Assembly: GCF_000002995.4 (NCBI RefSeq)
Contig: NW_025062477.1
Coordinates: 13,560,696-13,624,695, forward strand
Source of the DNA: Brugia malayi
Taxonomy: Eukaryota; Nematoda; Chromadorea; Rhabditida; Onchocercidae
DNA length: 64,000 nt
Direction: 5' to 3'
Shown here one piece after another: positions 13,116 to 25,087 of the stretch; position 1 is the first letter of the stretch; every line of letters begins with the position of its first letter. The position numbers were made by a program, and so were the translations under genes. The notes under the pieces are model-generated. The model saw only the letters and a list, made by a program, of their open reading frames with translations. It made no database searches and was not told the origin of the DNA.

Positions 13116-15035
13116 TCATCGATCTGCTCTCTGTCGAATACCATAGTTGTAAACATGAGCCATGTTGACTTCTGTTGTCGTTATCTGATCCTTGAGGAAT
13201 GCCAACTCTTTTTCATATTTCGTCACTCCATCCTTTGCTAAAAAAAGAATTTAACGGCACTAATTAAATTATGCATTAAACACAAGAAATAATTCATTTT
13301 TTATGAGAAACAAATATATTGCAAATTCAATCACTCAGTCACTGATCGATCAATCAAGTAATACCGACATATATAATAAAATAATTCAACAGTAGAAAAA
13401 GATTAACTAGGATAAGAATAACAAACAGTTACAGACATTACCAAATAACGAATTTGTCAAATAACGGAGAGCTAAGACTTGCCACTTTTATAATTATCTT
13501 CAAGTATGCATCGCGCCTCGTTTAGGCTGAATTCAACCATAACATTAGAACCAAGCCATAGAAGCACCTGAATAAATTCCTCGAGTGAAAATGCTTAAAT
13601 TCAACTAATGAGTGGATATATAATTTACTGAAGCAAATGAATTAAATCATATTTGGTTACCTTATCAGGTGAATCTGTTTTCACCCGCTGATAAACATGT
13701 TCGCTAAGCAAATGCGTCACTTCAACAATTTCTTTTTTTTTCTGAAAAATTAGTAAAAGATTTAAAAAAAGAAAAACTTTAAGATTCGGAATCAAATTCA
13801 ACAAGACTAATAACGGTAAAGAAAAACCATAGCTTGAAAGATCACTTTCGAAGAGAGTGAAGATAAAAATCAACAAACCGATTTTTCTTCTAAATGATTA
13901 ATAACTCTGACTGACTTTTCCAAATCTGGAAGCTTCGAAACTAATCTGTAAGAGAGACTGTTGAAGGTATATGTGAACAAAATTAAATTGGCGGATCATA
14001 AGGAACATCCCCATTCACTTCAAAAAACAAAGGCCGCTATAGGATTCTAAAACACAACTAAAATGTCCTTATTTTTGCGATCAAAACCTAACATTGTGCT
14101 ATAACACGACCAGATCGAAATGAGTACTACTCTGAGCGGATAAAAAAGCACATATATGAGTACAGGGAACAATGGAAAGGAACTGGATCGCTGAGTCTTC
14201 ACTCCGAAATCAATTGCTCCAAATACTCATCCTTCGCCTACACTCATTAGCATCCCATGATTTAGGAGGATAGTGAAAAAAATATAATTTCAAATGATAA
14301 GAATGAAGTTGATTTAATAAACCAAGGTATGTATGTATTTTCAGTTCTCATTTATCACGATCTGTTTATCTGTCCTTATTAAATAAAATATATATATATC
14401 ACATACTTCCTCTAAACATTTTCAAAACTGTAAAAAATGATGCTTTGTTTCTGAGTGTTAGGAAGAAATCCTATATATCCAAACAAAACAGTACCGTGAT
14501 TTCTGTTCAGTTAGTTGCTGTTCAACCTGCTTATACTTTCTATAAATTGCTTCTAAACGTCTGATGCCTTCCTCTATGCCGATATTGCCTTCTTTTTTTA
14601 AATAAGCTTCCACATTCTCCTGAAAATAATAATTTGAACAGGACTTACCTTCAAAAATGTGTATTTTTCTACTATAGCTTTCTTATCCAGCTTAAAGAAA
14701 TCGTGCTGCAGCATTTCTGCTACTTTTCCTACTTTAATTTTTGTATTATCATTTCAAACAAAAAAGAAAAAAAAAAAACTTCCAATCATCTTACACCTTG
14801 CAACAACTGCATTTAAATGATCTATAACTGAACTTTAAGTTACAGCTTAAATATTACGTGAAAAGCAAGACTACTTAATGACAAGCTAATACCCATTATA
14901 TATGCATAAAAATGGAATTATCTGTTTCACTGAACATCAAAATACAATATAGTTTCACTGATTACTAACCATCACTTCAGCTGTAGGGACACCTTGTTCT
15001 ATAAGGTCCGAGACAAATTCTTTCTCCTCCTGCAT
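13116..15035 (-). CDS. pfd-3: Prefoldin subunit 3 (VBP1 homologue)
   Basis: Six exons on the minus strand, in transcript order: 15035-14970, 14619-14495, 13945-13879, 13741-13661, 13567-13486 and 13237-13116. They join in phase to give 180 residues, near the usual prefoldin-3 length. The diagnostic region is the conserved VLLWLGSNVMVEF strand and the C-terminal coiled coil containing LAFLKDQITTTEVNMAHVYNY; the N-terminal helix is rich in Glu/Lys/Gln as expected. Prefoldin 3 is an alpha-type subunit of the hexameric cochaperone that passes nascent actin and tubulin to the TRiC/CCT chaperonin in the cytosol. The ATG chosen (15035) follows an AATTAG acceptor by four bases, which fits trans-splicing. 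The product starts MQEEKEF and is a little short at the N-terminus compared with the human protein. Confidence 0.93.
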
Positions 15036-16459
15036 CGAGCTAATTCCACATAAATAGTGACTCTCGTATTATATAATCAAAATCCAGGCGTTAGCCGCTT
15101 AAAAAATTTGAATTCAACCAATGCATTTCTTGTACAGTGATAGCCTTATTCATTCAATACTCATTTTCTAAGCAAAAAGTCAGTAACAAGTGGCAGCTCT
15201 CTCCAAGGTCTCCAAGATTTTAGTAGCTCCCAGACCTGACACTAATATTAGCTGAAAACAACTTCCGTGATGCAAATAATATGCCAGTCTGCTATCACAA
15301 CGAAAACAACTTCCGTTGAAGTCATCAATACAAACCTCATAAATATTCTGGCAAATGCACTTACTAGCAATAAAAGAAATGAAACTGACGAAACAGAAGA
15401 GCCAGAAGAAAGCCGAGGGAATCAATATGCTCTAAACAACATAAAACATTTATTGCCATTAAAAAGTAATTAAAGGAATCTAGTCATAAATTATGAATAA
15501 TATGGGCACACAAATAATCTTTACGTTCTAATTGCCAGTTAAAGTTAAAGAAAAACTGAAACAAAATTAAACAGCGCTTAAGAAATTTCATTCAAACATA
15601 AAACAACTTCATGAAAATTAAAAAAGAAGATATATTAGAGCACTTTAAAAATGCTTGCAGAAAATGAAGTAGTGAGCACTGTGGCAAAGTGAAACAGTAA
15701 AACTTTTTGAATGTACTAAAAAAGACAAGAACCCGTATTTTTTGAGAAACAGGTACAATACAAAAAAAACTTAGAAAATCTGCCTGCGTTTTTATTTGAA
15801 CAATAAAACATATCAATGTAGAAATTATCAATTAAAAAAGATTCCTGAAACAATGTCAATCCACTTGGTGGCATAAATTGGCCATTAAATAAAGAAAATG
15901 TTAAAATAAGCATTCTGCTATCAATTTCCCTGAAAACGACCCTAACAATTAATGTTATATAAAGAAGTGAGAAGGATCTAGATGCCAAATTTTTAATTGA
16001 GAAAAGAACTTTTACTGACAAGCTGTCATTAAATGCTTCAAGAAGATAGAAAAATTCTTAAATCCAATAATCTCAAAGAAATAGAACTGAAAGACATGAG
16101 ACTTGGTCATACTACACAACCTGACAAGAATAAGAACGATCATATATTAGTCAAAAACTGATGACGTTATTAAAAATTCAAAATGGGCAAACTGTCTCAT
16201 CAGTAATTACTTCTTCTGAAATAATACTGAATAAATGAATAATGATGTGCACAGCACTTGTCATAAGAATACCAAGTGTTGGTTCTAATAGTTCAGTAAA
16301 TAGAAAAAGATACTAATGCAGCGAAAACTGAATAAATTAAATCATTAAATGTATTTCTCCGACTAACACTTTCTCTCTACGCACTCTAAAAACATCACCT
16401 GTACAAAACAGTAAAATAAAAAGGCATGACGTACACAGACAACTTGCTAATAGAAGTTA
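15036..16459. other. Intergenic DNA, no gene supported
   Basis: This is the sequence between the NMNAT stop and the prefoldin start on the same strand. Open frames at 15180-15425 (-), 15267-15473 (+) and 15592-16021 (-) overlap each other, are AT-biased and show no known domain. Confidence 0.55.
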
Positions 16460-17607
16460 CTAAGAACAGTTTGTAACTTGATTATTCTTAATACGATAAA
16501 GTTGGTGTTTTCTAATGTAATCCACTACCGAATCCATCGTACAATATTTTATCGATTCACCACGTCGAACCGCAGCCCGTAAACGTGTAGAGCTTATATC
16601 ATTAGGTAAAGCTGTATCTTCAAAAATAAACACATTCGCTAATGATTGACCATTATAGCCAAGTTGACTCAAAGTTTTCATTGGTTCTGCATTTTGTCTT
16701 GCCAGTACTACCAAACCTGAAGTACAACATCATATTTCAACATCGAAAGCGGAATAGCAGTATTTGTTGAAAGAGGTAAATCACTGGGCACAACATTAGA
16801 CGTAACAAAGTTTCAATGTATGCATTTTAAAATAAAATACAATTTTAATCCTATCATTTACCGAAATCTCGTATAATTGCACCAATATCTGAGGGATCCC
16901 AAAGATAATCTCCCGAAGGTGTTATTCGCTTGAATGAATCCACAACGTCACCACCGCATAACAACATCAAACGCAACCGTTTATCATTATATTTCCGATC
17001 TAACATCTGCTTAAAGTGTATCAAAACTAAAAGTGTTCTGGTCCACTGCTTTTGAGTGCACTCCCATTGGTCAGCTCGAATCCACGTTGAACTCTTCACT
17101 GCTAATTCTGACATCTTATACCTAAAATATCTTGAGAAATGTTGACATTTCTCAACAAATTTTTTTGTTATTGACAGTTAAGAAATCCGGTATGCAACAG
17201 AAAGAAGATCTCTTTTGATTTCCTCAAACAGTTATGATTCAGAATCTTGTCAAACACCATCGCATATAGAAATGTAGTAGTTCCACAATAGTCAGTAACC
17301 GATTTTGTGGACCAAAAAAAAAAAAAAAGAAAATACAATTTCCCACAAGCAAACTGATAAAACCTAAAAGCATTATTATCATCAAAAGCTAAAAAAGCAT
17401 TATTATTTACCTGTGTGTTGCAGGCAACAAGTCAGGTTTGCCAAAATAATCAGCAACTGGACTTAAAATTCCTTCAACCACCTCGCATCCATAGCGAACT
17501 TCCAAGAAATCACGAGCGCTCTCGAACATCCTAAGGTGCATAATTGTTGGCGGGTTATAACAACCACATGCCAACAGAGCTACTCGTGCTCCTTCCAGAC
17601 TGTTCAT
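16460..17607 (-). CDS. Nicotinamide/nicotinate mononucleotide adenylyltransferase (NMNAT)
   Basis: Three exons (17607-17411, 17121-16862, 16716-16460) encode 237 residues. The enzyme joins NMN or NaMN to AMP from ATP to make NAD or its acid form, the shared step of NAD synthesis and salvage. Signature motifs are present: CGCYNPPTIMHLR near residues 13-25 (the nucleotidyltransferase GxYNPPTxxHLR motif, with the catalytic His) and NDISSTRLR near 191-199 (the ISSTxxR phosphate-binding motif). Between them lie HRYKMSELAV and LCGGDVVDSF, both typical of eukaryotic NMNATs. The ATG at 17607 starts MNSLEGARVALLACG, placing the motif at the expected distance from the N-terminus. The length is slightly below human NMNAT1, and no long insertion or membrane segment is seen. 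Confidence 0.95.
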
Positions 17608-18258
17608 TCGCTATTCCTCTGATGTTTCACAGTTTTATTGGAACTAATGAAATAATTGTTTATATAAATATCTGAAATCCCTAAGTCAAAATGAATACAT
17701 ATTTAGTGACCAAAAAGAATCAGCAATTGAAGTACCGGCAAATAATATCCGTCCGCACATGAAGATGCTACTTTCTCATTATAAAAGAAGTAATGATCAG
17801 ATGAAAGCAAGACATTAGGCTGAGAGTACATCCCACATTTTTCATATGAAACACTTCATTCATGAAATATTCAAATACCGCAAAGAAAGACAACAAACCG
17901 GAACATATCCTGACTGTAAAACAAATTTATTATAATTTGTTAATGCCAAATCACGTGATGCACAACAGAGGCAAGCTATCACCTACTATGTAAAATGAAA
18001 ATTATGACAAAGTACATCTCATATGAATACTCCTATTAATTCTTAAAGAACTCAGGATGTATTCTATGATTACAGCATTTAAGTGAATTTTACCGCTGAA
18101 TAAATATCTTGCACTGTCGCCTTTGTGCAACTTTCGATCTAGATTTAGAAGCAGAGAAAAGTAAGCAAATAAAACAAGTCAAATATCTATTTAACACAGT
18201 AAAAGAAAAGCGAACAATTTCACCGTTCGATCAGATTTGAAATAAAAAACATCAGAAA

Positions 18259-19771
18259 TCAGTGAGCAAATCGTAGTGTCCAAACTCGTGCTATAGCATC
18301 AAATGCCTTTCGATTGTTCACATACTGTTCCGCAACATTTTCAAGCAGAGCATTTTCTAGAAATAATTTTATGACTTACAAGCTCGTTGATTGTTCAAGT
18401 GTCAGTTCGAACTTTGAACTTAAATAGCAACTACAATATGTGAAACGAAAATAAAGAAAAATATCAACATTTAGTTATCTAGATGAAGTGTCCTATCTGG
18501 GAATCGAAAAAAATGCCGCACTAACAATATGATATCAGTGACTATTACTTAATATTCCAAAACAAATTAGAAATTGGAAAGAAATGAAACGCACCGGGTT
18601 TGCAATCATATAGAAGACCAACTATTTCTTGCAAAATTCTTGCAATTGTCATTGAGGAACTCCATCGATCACGTAAAATACCAATATTAACAACACCGTG
18701 TCGATTGATATTGCAGTGATATATCCTTGTTAAGAATTGCACCTGAAGTATGCAGAAAACCTTTCACTATAAGGTTTTTTATTTACAACACTGAAAAAAA
18801 AAAATGCCTTCTAAAAATATCCGTTCTCGTTATAATGTTATAAAAATACCTTAGGTGAATTGAAAGGGTATGTTGGCGGCACAAACATCTGCACGAAAAA
18901 CGTACCACCTTCATAAACGGTATTTTCGGGCCCATTGATCACTGCAGTCCATTCATGAATGTTATCGGCTCTCGGTGCCGCTCTACAGTATTTCACTGGG
19001 TTTCTTTTAAGCTCTTTCATCTATAAAACAGACAAAACATAAAATCATGACTACCCAAGATGTTATGCATATAAAAATTGTAAAGATCAACATATAAACA
19101 TACTTCTTTAATTAGTCTTAAAACACTTCGTGCAGTCGTTGGCGTGGCATCGATTGACAAGCCAACCGTACGTGGATCCCAACACCCCTGTTTCCATTCG
19201 AACTCACCCTAAAACAATGAATTAAAGTCGTTTTGATAAATCTCCATAAGAAATATTACATTTTTATAGACATTCTCTATTTTTTTATAAATTTCTTATA
19301 TAACAAGCAGTCTACCCATCAATCCATCAATAAATAAAGTAGAAATGACAAACAAACATTAACGTATACAACTCTTCTAATGTGAATGCTCAGAAAGATA
19401 TGAAATTCTACACATCTAATGTGTATGTAATTTCCAACAGTTATATATTGTAATGGCATACTACAGAATTGAACCCCTTCGTTAGCTTAATAGGGTCGTC
19501 GGATTGGCATAATCAGGTGAGAGAAATCGAGTCACCCGAAATATATCAAAAAAGAAAATGATTAAACTAAAAAAATTTAGCAATTGAAAAATCGAAAGAG
19601 TTTCTGAAATGAATACAGAAAACAGAGAAATCCATCTTAGAACTATCGCTGACCGAAATCTTTTCTACACTATGAATAATGAACGGCGTATAGAAGACAT
19701 ACAGCAGCTTCGAATGGAGGGCGTTCATCTCGTAGAATGTACACGCGCTCTGCGTTCTGAATAGCCATCAT
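18259..19771 (-). CDS. UBE2E-like ubiquitin-conjugating enzyme variant lacking the catalytic Cys
   Basis: Exons (transcript order) are 19826-19703, 19208-19104, 19020-18850, 18742-18595 and 18356-18259. The coding start is taken at the first of two tandem ATGs (19771), giving 196 residues; the exon begins at a TTTCAG acceptor that could be a spliced-leader site. The UBC fold is clear in order: LIKEMKELKRNPV helix, DNIHEWTAVINGP, VYEGGTFFV, YPFNSPKV, TRIYHCNINRHG, then WSSSMTIARIL and a C-terminal helix ending LRFAH. TRIYHCNIN matches the UBE2E group. Where active E2s read GV(I/V)CLDIL, this one reads GVVNIGIL, so Asn (about residue 134, codon at 18686-18688) replaces the thioester cysteine. 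It is therefore probably a UEV-like, non-catalytic E2. The first ~55 residues carry no known domain. Confidence 0.9.
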
Positions 19772-19826
19772 AACACGTTTCTCGCTAGATGCTCTCGTAA
19801 ATATTACACAAAATTTCTCAAAAGTA

Positions 19827-20785
19827 CTGAAACAAAAGAAAAACCGAAAAAAAATTTACGGCAACCACTATGTTAATTTCAGTAATTCAATGATAAAGGA
19901 AAAAATTCTTTAATACTTGCTCCACTTTCTGAAATCCGCTAAAAAAAAATATTTTTGAGCTAACTCTGTGATTTTAATCTTAAACAAGTTTAAGACCAAA
20001 AATCCTAGAATAAATTTCCTATAAGCACTATTTATAAAAAACAAGTAGTAACAGGTTATAACAACCACAATTGGTAAAAAGACAAACAAAATTCAGAGCA
20101 CTTTTTATCTCAGTCCAGAATATATAATGTCTCATAAACGATGATCACAACATCAGTTGGAATAAACAAAGCAAACTTCAAAAGTATGCATATTTTTTAC
20201 GTCAAGAAATCCTTTTATTAAATTCTCATCTCTTATAACACACCCAAAAATATTATTTCAATAAACCTGTGCGATCCTACAGTAACTTTCCTATAAGGAC
20301 TATACATCATATTCATAAAATTTTGAAGAAAATTATGTTAATTATGTTAATAAAAACAAAAATAAATAAAAAGGGATTTAAAAAGTGCAATTTTTTGAAT
20401 TTTTCAAAAGTTACCTAAACCTTAGATTTATAATAATAGTCTTAAATTTATAATAATAATATTCACTGGAAAATATTCACTGGAATATTCCAGCATAATG
20501 GCTGAAATAAAAAAATAAAAATATTCAAAAATAAATTGAGTTAAAAGAAATGAAACCTGTTAATATGTTTGGCAAACTTATCAACTTCAAAAACTATCAA
20601 TAATGATTAGTCATGACGTAGACGCCATTCCAAAAATACTTGGTCACTCTGTGAGGACTATACTTTTGTTTGATATCATTAAAGAATATTCGTTATTAGT
20701 TACGGATTTTTCTGGAAAAACAGAAAAAATAAAATAAAACATACAGAAATATTTTATACGAAATTGAGAGAATGCCAAGTTATGG
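19827..20785. other. Unique left flank of the segmental duplication, no gene seen
   Basis: AT-rich sequence between the E2 gene and the left breakpoint at 20786. It contains short local repeats (a duplicated TATAATAATA-type stretch near 20428-20465) but no supported coding exon. Confidence 0.6.
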
Positions 20786-21124
20786 ACATAACCTTCATAA
20801 GACCTATCCGAACAAAAAAATAGTTGCAAAATTTTTGCATCGGAGATTACCAATAATAACCTAGAAGGAAGGTATAGTTTTTCGAATTTGTAATATTAGA
20901 AATAGAAAATTTCAGAGCACCAACAATGAAATAATGCTTTTTCTCACTGCTCTGAAAAGTACAATTGAAAAGAACGTAGAATTTTCAAATGTGTTAGATT
21001 TTTTGGATCAATAGTAATAAAAGGCTGATGTTTGTTGAGGCCAGCAAATTCTGCTCATTCTCCGCAAAGAATCGAACAAAATGCGCTTTTGTTGTTGTTT
21101 TTAGTTCTGGATATTCTGGCTGCA

Positions 21125-23116
21125 TTATTTACAGCATAAACCAGAACTTACACTTTGACCTTGACCCTCTTGGCCGATATCTATTCCTTCATGACCACGT
21201 CCTGATGGACCACCACCAGTCCCATCACCTTTTGGTAGTTTCTTAGCTGCAATTTAGTTCTTCCTAAACTTATTTTTAGAATCACAGAAGTTTACAACTT
21301 CATTAGATAAATTTATCCTAAGCGATGAACTGCAGGTCTAACCAATCGCAAGGAAGATGTCATTTACATTCATTGCAGTTTTTGCTGAGGTTTCCATGAA
21401 TAACAACGCATTATCTTCTGCATAAGCCTGAGCTTCCTGTAATTAAATTTACAAACGTTATGCATTAACAACGATAACGGAAAACCATGGAGGATTAACG
21501 TGTCTTACAACTCTGAGATTAATGCTCAATTATTTCAACAAAGAAAATTTCACTTCCATAATTGTTTGCATGATATGAACTGTCCCCCATAAACAAGCTA
21601 TTGTGAAACCAAAGATTCAAAAATAAACTAGCGAAATGAATCAGAAAAAAGTTAAAAAAGGAAATACCACGATGAAATTATATTACTTCTATAATAAAAG
21701 AAGAATATGAGCTCAAGAACGGAAATAACAAATAACCTCATATTCAACAACTCGTTTGTTTGCAAGATCAGCTTTATTTCCTGATAAAGCAATTACAATG
21801 TTCGGACTGGCTTGCCGCTGCAACTCTTTTACCCAATTTTTCGCCTTCGCAAATGATTCCTGTAAGTAGCTAGTTAAATATGTATTGTATCACCACTGAA
21901 ACATTAAGATCATATAAACATACATCAGAGAAATTAATGAATGCTTATTCTTTCTTACTGTTTTAAATCCCTTCTACTATTTTAAAATCTACGCAAAATT
22001 TTTGGCATATTTTAAGGCACCTCGATGCATCGTCGATCCACTTCATGTCGTTATGAGGTACAAAGGAATTAAAGCACCCTCAACTTTAACAGCTACATAA
22101 ACATTGGATACAGATCTACTACAGTACTTAATTGTCATTAATTTCCATGATAGTTAAACACTAACAAAATTAGTATTAAAACTCACAATATTTGTTAGAT
22201 TTAGCTTCACTACAAATATTCTCAAACAGCAGATAAGGGAATAGCTAAGGGAACTTTTCCTTGTTTATCCAAGTAGAATGAAAAAATTTGTATTTCTATT
22301 GGAATATTAAAAAGGCACCTGGTTTGTAATATCATAAACAACTATTGCCGCCTGTGCTCCGCGGTAGTACATCGGTGCTAATGAATGGTATCTGTAAAGG
22401 AAATTAGACAGCAACATTTAAAGATGAAAAATGTAAAAACTGCAATCCTAGCATTCATCAGCACCAAACATACTATCATGCACCCTTTATATAGAAATTG
22501 CTAGGTCATACCATCCAGCTAAGGAAACCGCTAAAAATTGATGTTATAATTGATGCAAGCATCGAAGCTTCTATTTAAAGGATTAATAGCAAAATGCAGC
22601 TAAACTGTTAGCCGAACTAAGCATTTTTAAAAAACTAAGAAAAGTACTTCCAAATTTCAAAATACACTAAAACGTATAAAGTAGCTTCCATAAAAAGTTC
22701 TTTTAATAAAAAACGTGTTTAAAAACTGGGTACCTTTCCTGTCCTGCAGTATCCCATATTTCAAATTTCACTGTGGTATCGTCCAAACAAACAGTTTGAG
22801 TGAGGAATGCAGCACCAATTGTTGATTCCTGGTACTCATGGAACTGTCCCTTTACAAATCTTAGGACCAATGATGACTTCCCTGAAAATATGATGCTCCT
22901 TGTCTGAAAAACATCGAAAACAGCAGTATCATGTTATCACAGTATTGGTCCAGTAATGAAATAGAAGAAGGCCTTCCTTTTTGGCTCTGTAGCAATAGAG
23001 GATTAAATATAAAAATACTTACCAACTGCACTTTCACCCAACAAAACCAATTTAAACTGGCAAGTTTTGCTTGGACCGCCTGTATTTCCGGAACGCATCA
23101 CTGTTCGCCCAGCCAT
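21125..23116 (-). CDS. rab-5: Rab5 small GTPase, copy 1
   Basis: Six exons (23116-23023, 22881-22734, 22391-22319, 21859-21737, 21436-21343, 21246-21125) give 217 residues. All G motifs are intact: GESAVGKS (P-loop), STIGAAF (switch I), [11 protein letters not shown] (switch II), GNKADL and [35 protein letters not shown] and [10 protein letters not shown] are Rab5-specific. The C-terminus, GLCCK, carries the paired cysteines for geranylgeranylation. Rab5 controls homotypic fusion and cargo sorting on early endosomes and is needed for endocytosis, including yolk uptake in nematodes. A CAG acceptor three bases before the ATG suggests a spliced-leader site. The variable tail ([15 protein letters not shown]) is Gly-rich. 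An apparently identical second copy lies at 42248-44239. Confidence 0.97.
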
Positions 23117-23122
23117 GGACTG
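23117..23122 (-). promoter_or_regulatory. Candidate spliced-leader acceptor of rab-5 copy 1
   Basis: On the minus strand, AAAACAG is followed by TCC and the initiator ATG. An AG three bases from the start codon with no upstream coding exon is typical of SL trans-splicing in nematodes. The same site occurs at 44240-44245. Confidence 0.5.
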
Positions 23123-25087
23123 TTTTCCTTAAGTTAATTGAAATCATTATAAATACAAAACTTTTCTACTAAGAGGAATGTAACGAATGACTGGTAACAC
23201 AGAGCAAAATTTGTTTGTTAGTTAATCAATTTCTACAGAGTGAGAAAAAATTTGATGGAAAAACTTTACATAGTTCCCCACCGAACAAACAACGAATTAA
23301 TTCTTTGTGATAATCATAATTGTGATGAAGTAGTCGATATCACTGATCATGCATGAGATTTCTATTTCTTACAACAATGATAAAGTAATGACAGTACTAT
23401 ACAGCTAAAAAGTGCAACTTTAAATGCGACGCTCATTTTAAAATTCCATTAATGGCAATGAGTTCAACAGTGATTTTGTTTTAAAAAAATTCAATACACA
23501 GAATGTTGGGCATTAAAATAGAAAAGCATACATCTAGAATTACAGGTATTTTTTTCCTTTAAAGCAAAGGGAAACAGAGGTTGAATATTACAACCTTCAG
23601 GGAAGCAGTGAGGCAAGAACTGTTATTTACACCGTTGAAGATGCAAAGAACGACTTTAATGTGATAGAAGAACAGATGAACTCTAAAGAAGTCGAACCTG
23701 ACCTCACTTCCGTCCGTTCAGTAGCATACAGATAAGACACGGGTAAGTACGTCACCAAAGTTTTCTCGCTAGTCGTCTCTCAACCGGAATGATGCCACTG
23801 TGAGATTAATATAGTAAGGTAACTAACACAAGTGAGGGTAATACGTAATGGGCGTGTAATGCTGCGTGTAAAGAGGAGTTGGAAGTTACGTAAACGTAGA
23901 AGATGTGGACTGTACAGAGTGAGAGAATAATCAGTGGATAGAAACAGAAATGATATTAGAGATTACTGTTGGTGATATTAGAGCAGATTTGGAAGTTGGT
24001 CTTTAGAAGGGACTACATGAAGTGTGTCTAAACATGTTATGCTCCATCTTTTCCCTTTGCTGTTCTTTTCGTCTTCCCTCCATTACCTAAGGGTAATCAA
24101 AATCACTGAGGTTGTTCAATGGAACAGCTAAATTCAATAAACAAACAAACAAACAAACAAAAATATTTGTTAGCAAAGTGCTGCATGAAGAGCCAAAGAG
24201 TAAAATATGACAAAAAAAGCAAAATATAATATGATCTGCTGAAAATGATACTGTTTTAAGCGCTGTTTTCTATCACAGTCAAATTTATTATTCAGAGTTT
24301 TTAAACCGATCTTCTTGAATTAGTTGTAAATCTAAGTTTTGAAGAATCCATCAAAGAGAAAAAAAAAATAATGGAAAACCATTCTTGTTTTGACTTATCG
24401 GTTGGAGCTGATATTGTGTACTTCACGAATAATAAAGAAAATACAATTCCAAAATACTATATTCCATAACATTGGCGAGAAATGAGAATTACAAGAATAA
24501 AGTAAGAAAATCGAACCTTTTTTGAATTATTGTTGAAAATAAGATAAAGTGTATCTAGCGCTTAATTGTGAAGCACATCGAGTTTCTCTCCAGTGGTCAC
24601 AAAAATGATAACCAAAAACTGGATATCCATGAAAAATATTTGTTACATGAGCGGAAACATGTGATTTTCATAATGAAGGAATCGTCATTTTCCATCATTT
24701 CATTAATTTCCAAAACGAGCAGTGCATGAGACAATGAATATAAGCGTATCACACCACGACGATAAGAGTGGACAGCATTCATTCTGAAGTCTCCGTTCAA
24801 AAATCCATGGATTAAGTTCGTAATAACAATCTAAAACACTTTTTCTCATTAAATATTCTTTTCATAAAGCACTTGATGCCACTCACGATTTGACCTTAGG
24901 TCCATACTGTGAACCATCGAGGTTATATGTCATAATCTGATGCGTCAAGGTGACAATATTTTGTTTTGTCAGAATCAAATCCATCCTTCATTAACCCTAG
25001 ATCTTTTTCCACTAAAGATATCCTCGATCATTCACAGTGTATATTCTCCAAATTTGGTGTTTGCGATTTATAGTTTTGTAACTAACT
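23123..25087. other. Divergent intergenic region, with one unexplained exon-like stretch
   Basis: This lies between rab-5 (-) and the LDLR-like gene (+), so it should contain both promoters. A CAAA microsatellite sits at about 24138-24163. At 23546-23735 (+) a TTACAG acceptor opens a 63-codon frame with charged, non-repetitive content (for example TVEDAKNDFNVIEEQ) ending in TAA; a strong GTAAGTAC donor follows at 23743. The stretch to about 24060 looks less AT-rich than its surroundings. I do not assign it to a gene. Confidence 0.4.

Noticed and set aside
15180..15473. Overlapping open frames on both strands, one with a hydrophobic start
   Set aside because: No splice support, no domain, and no link to the neighbouring NMNAT or prefoldin genes.
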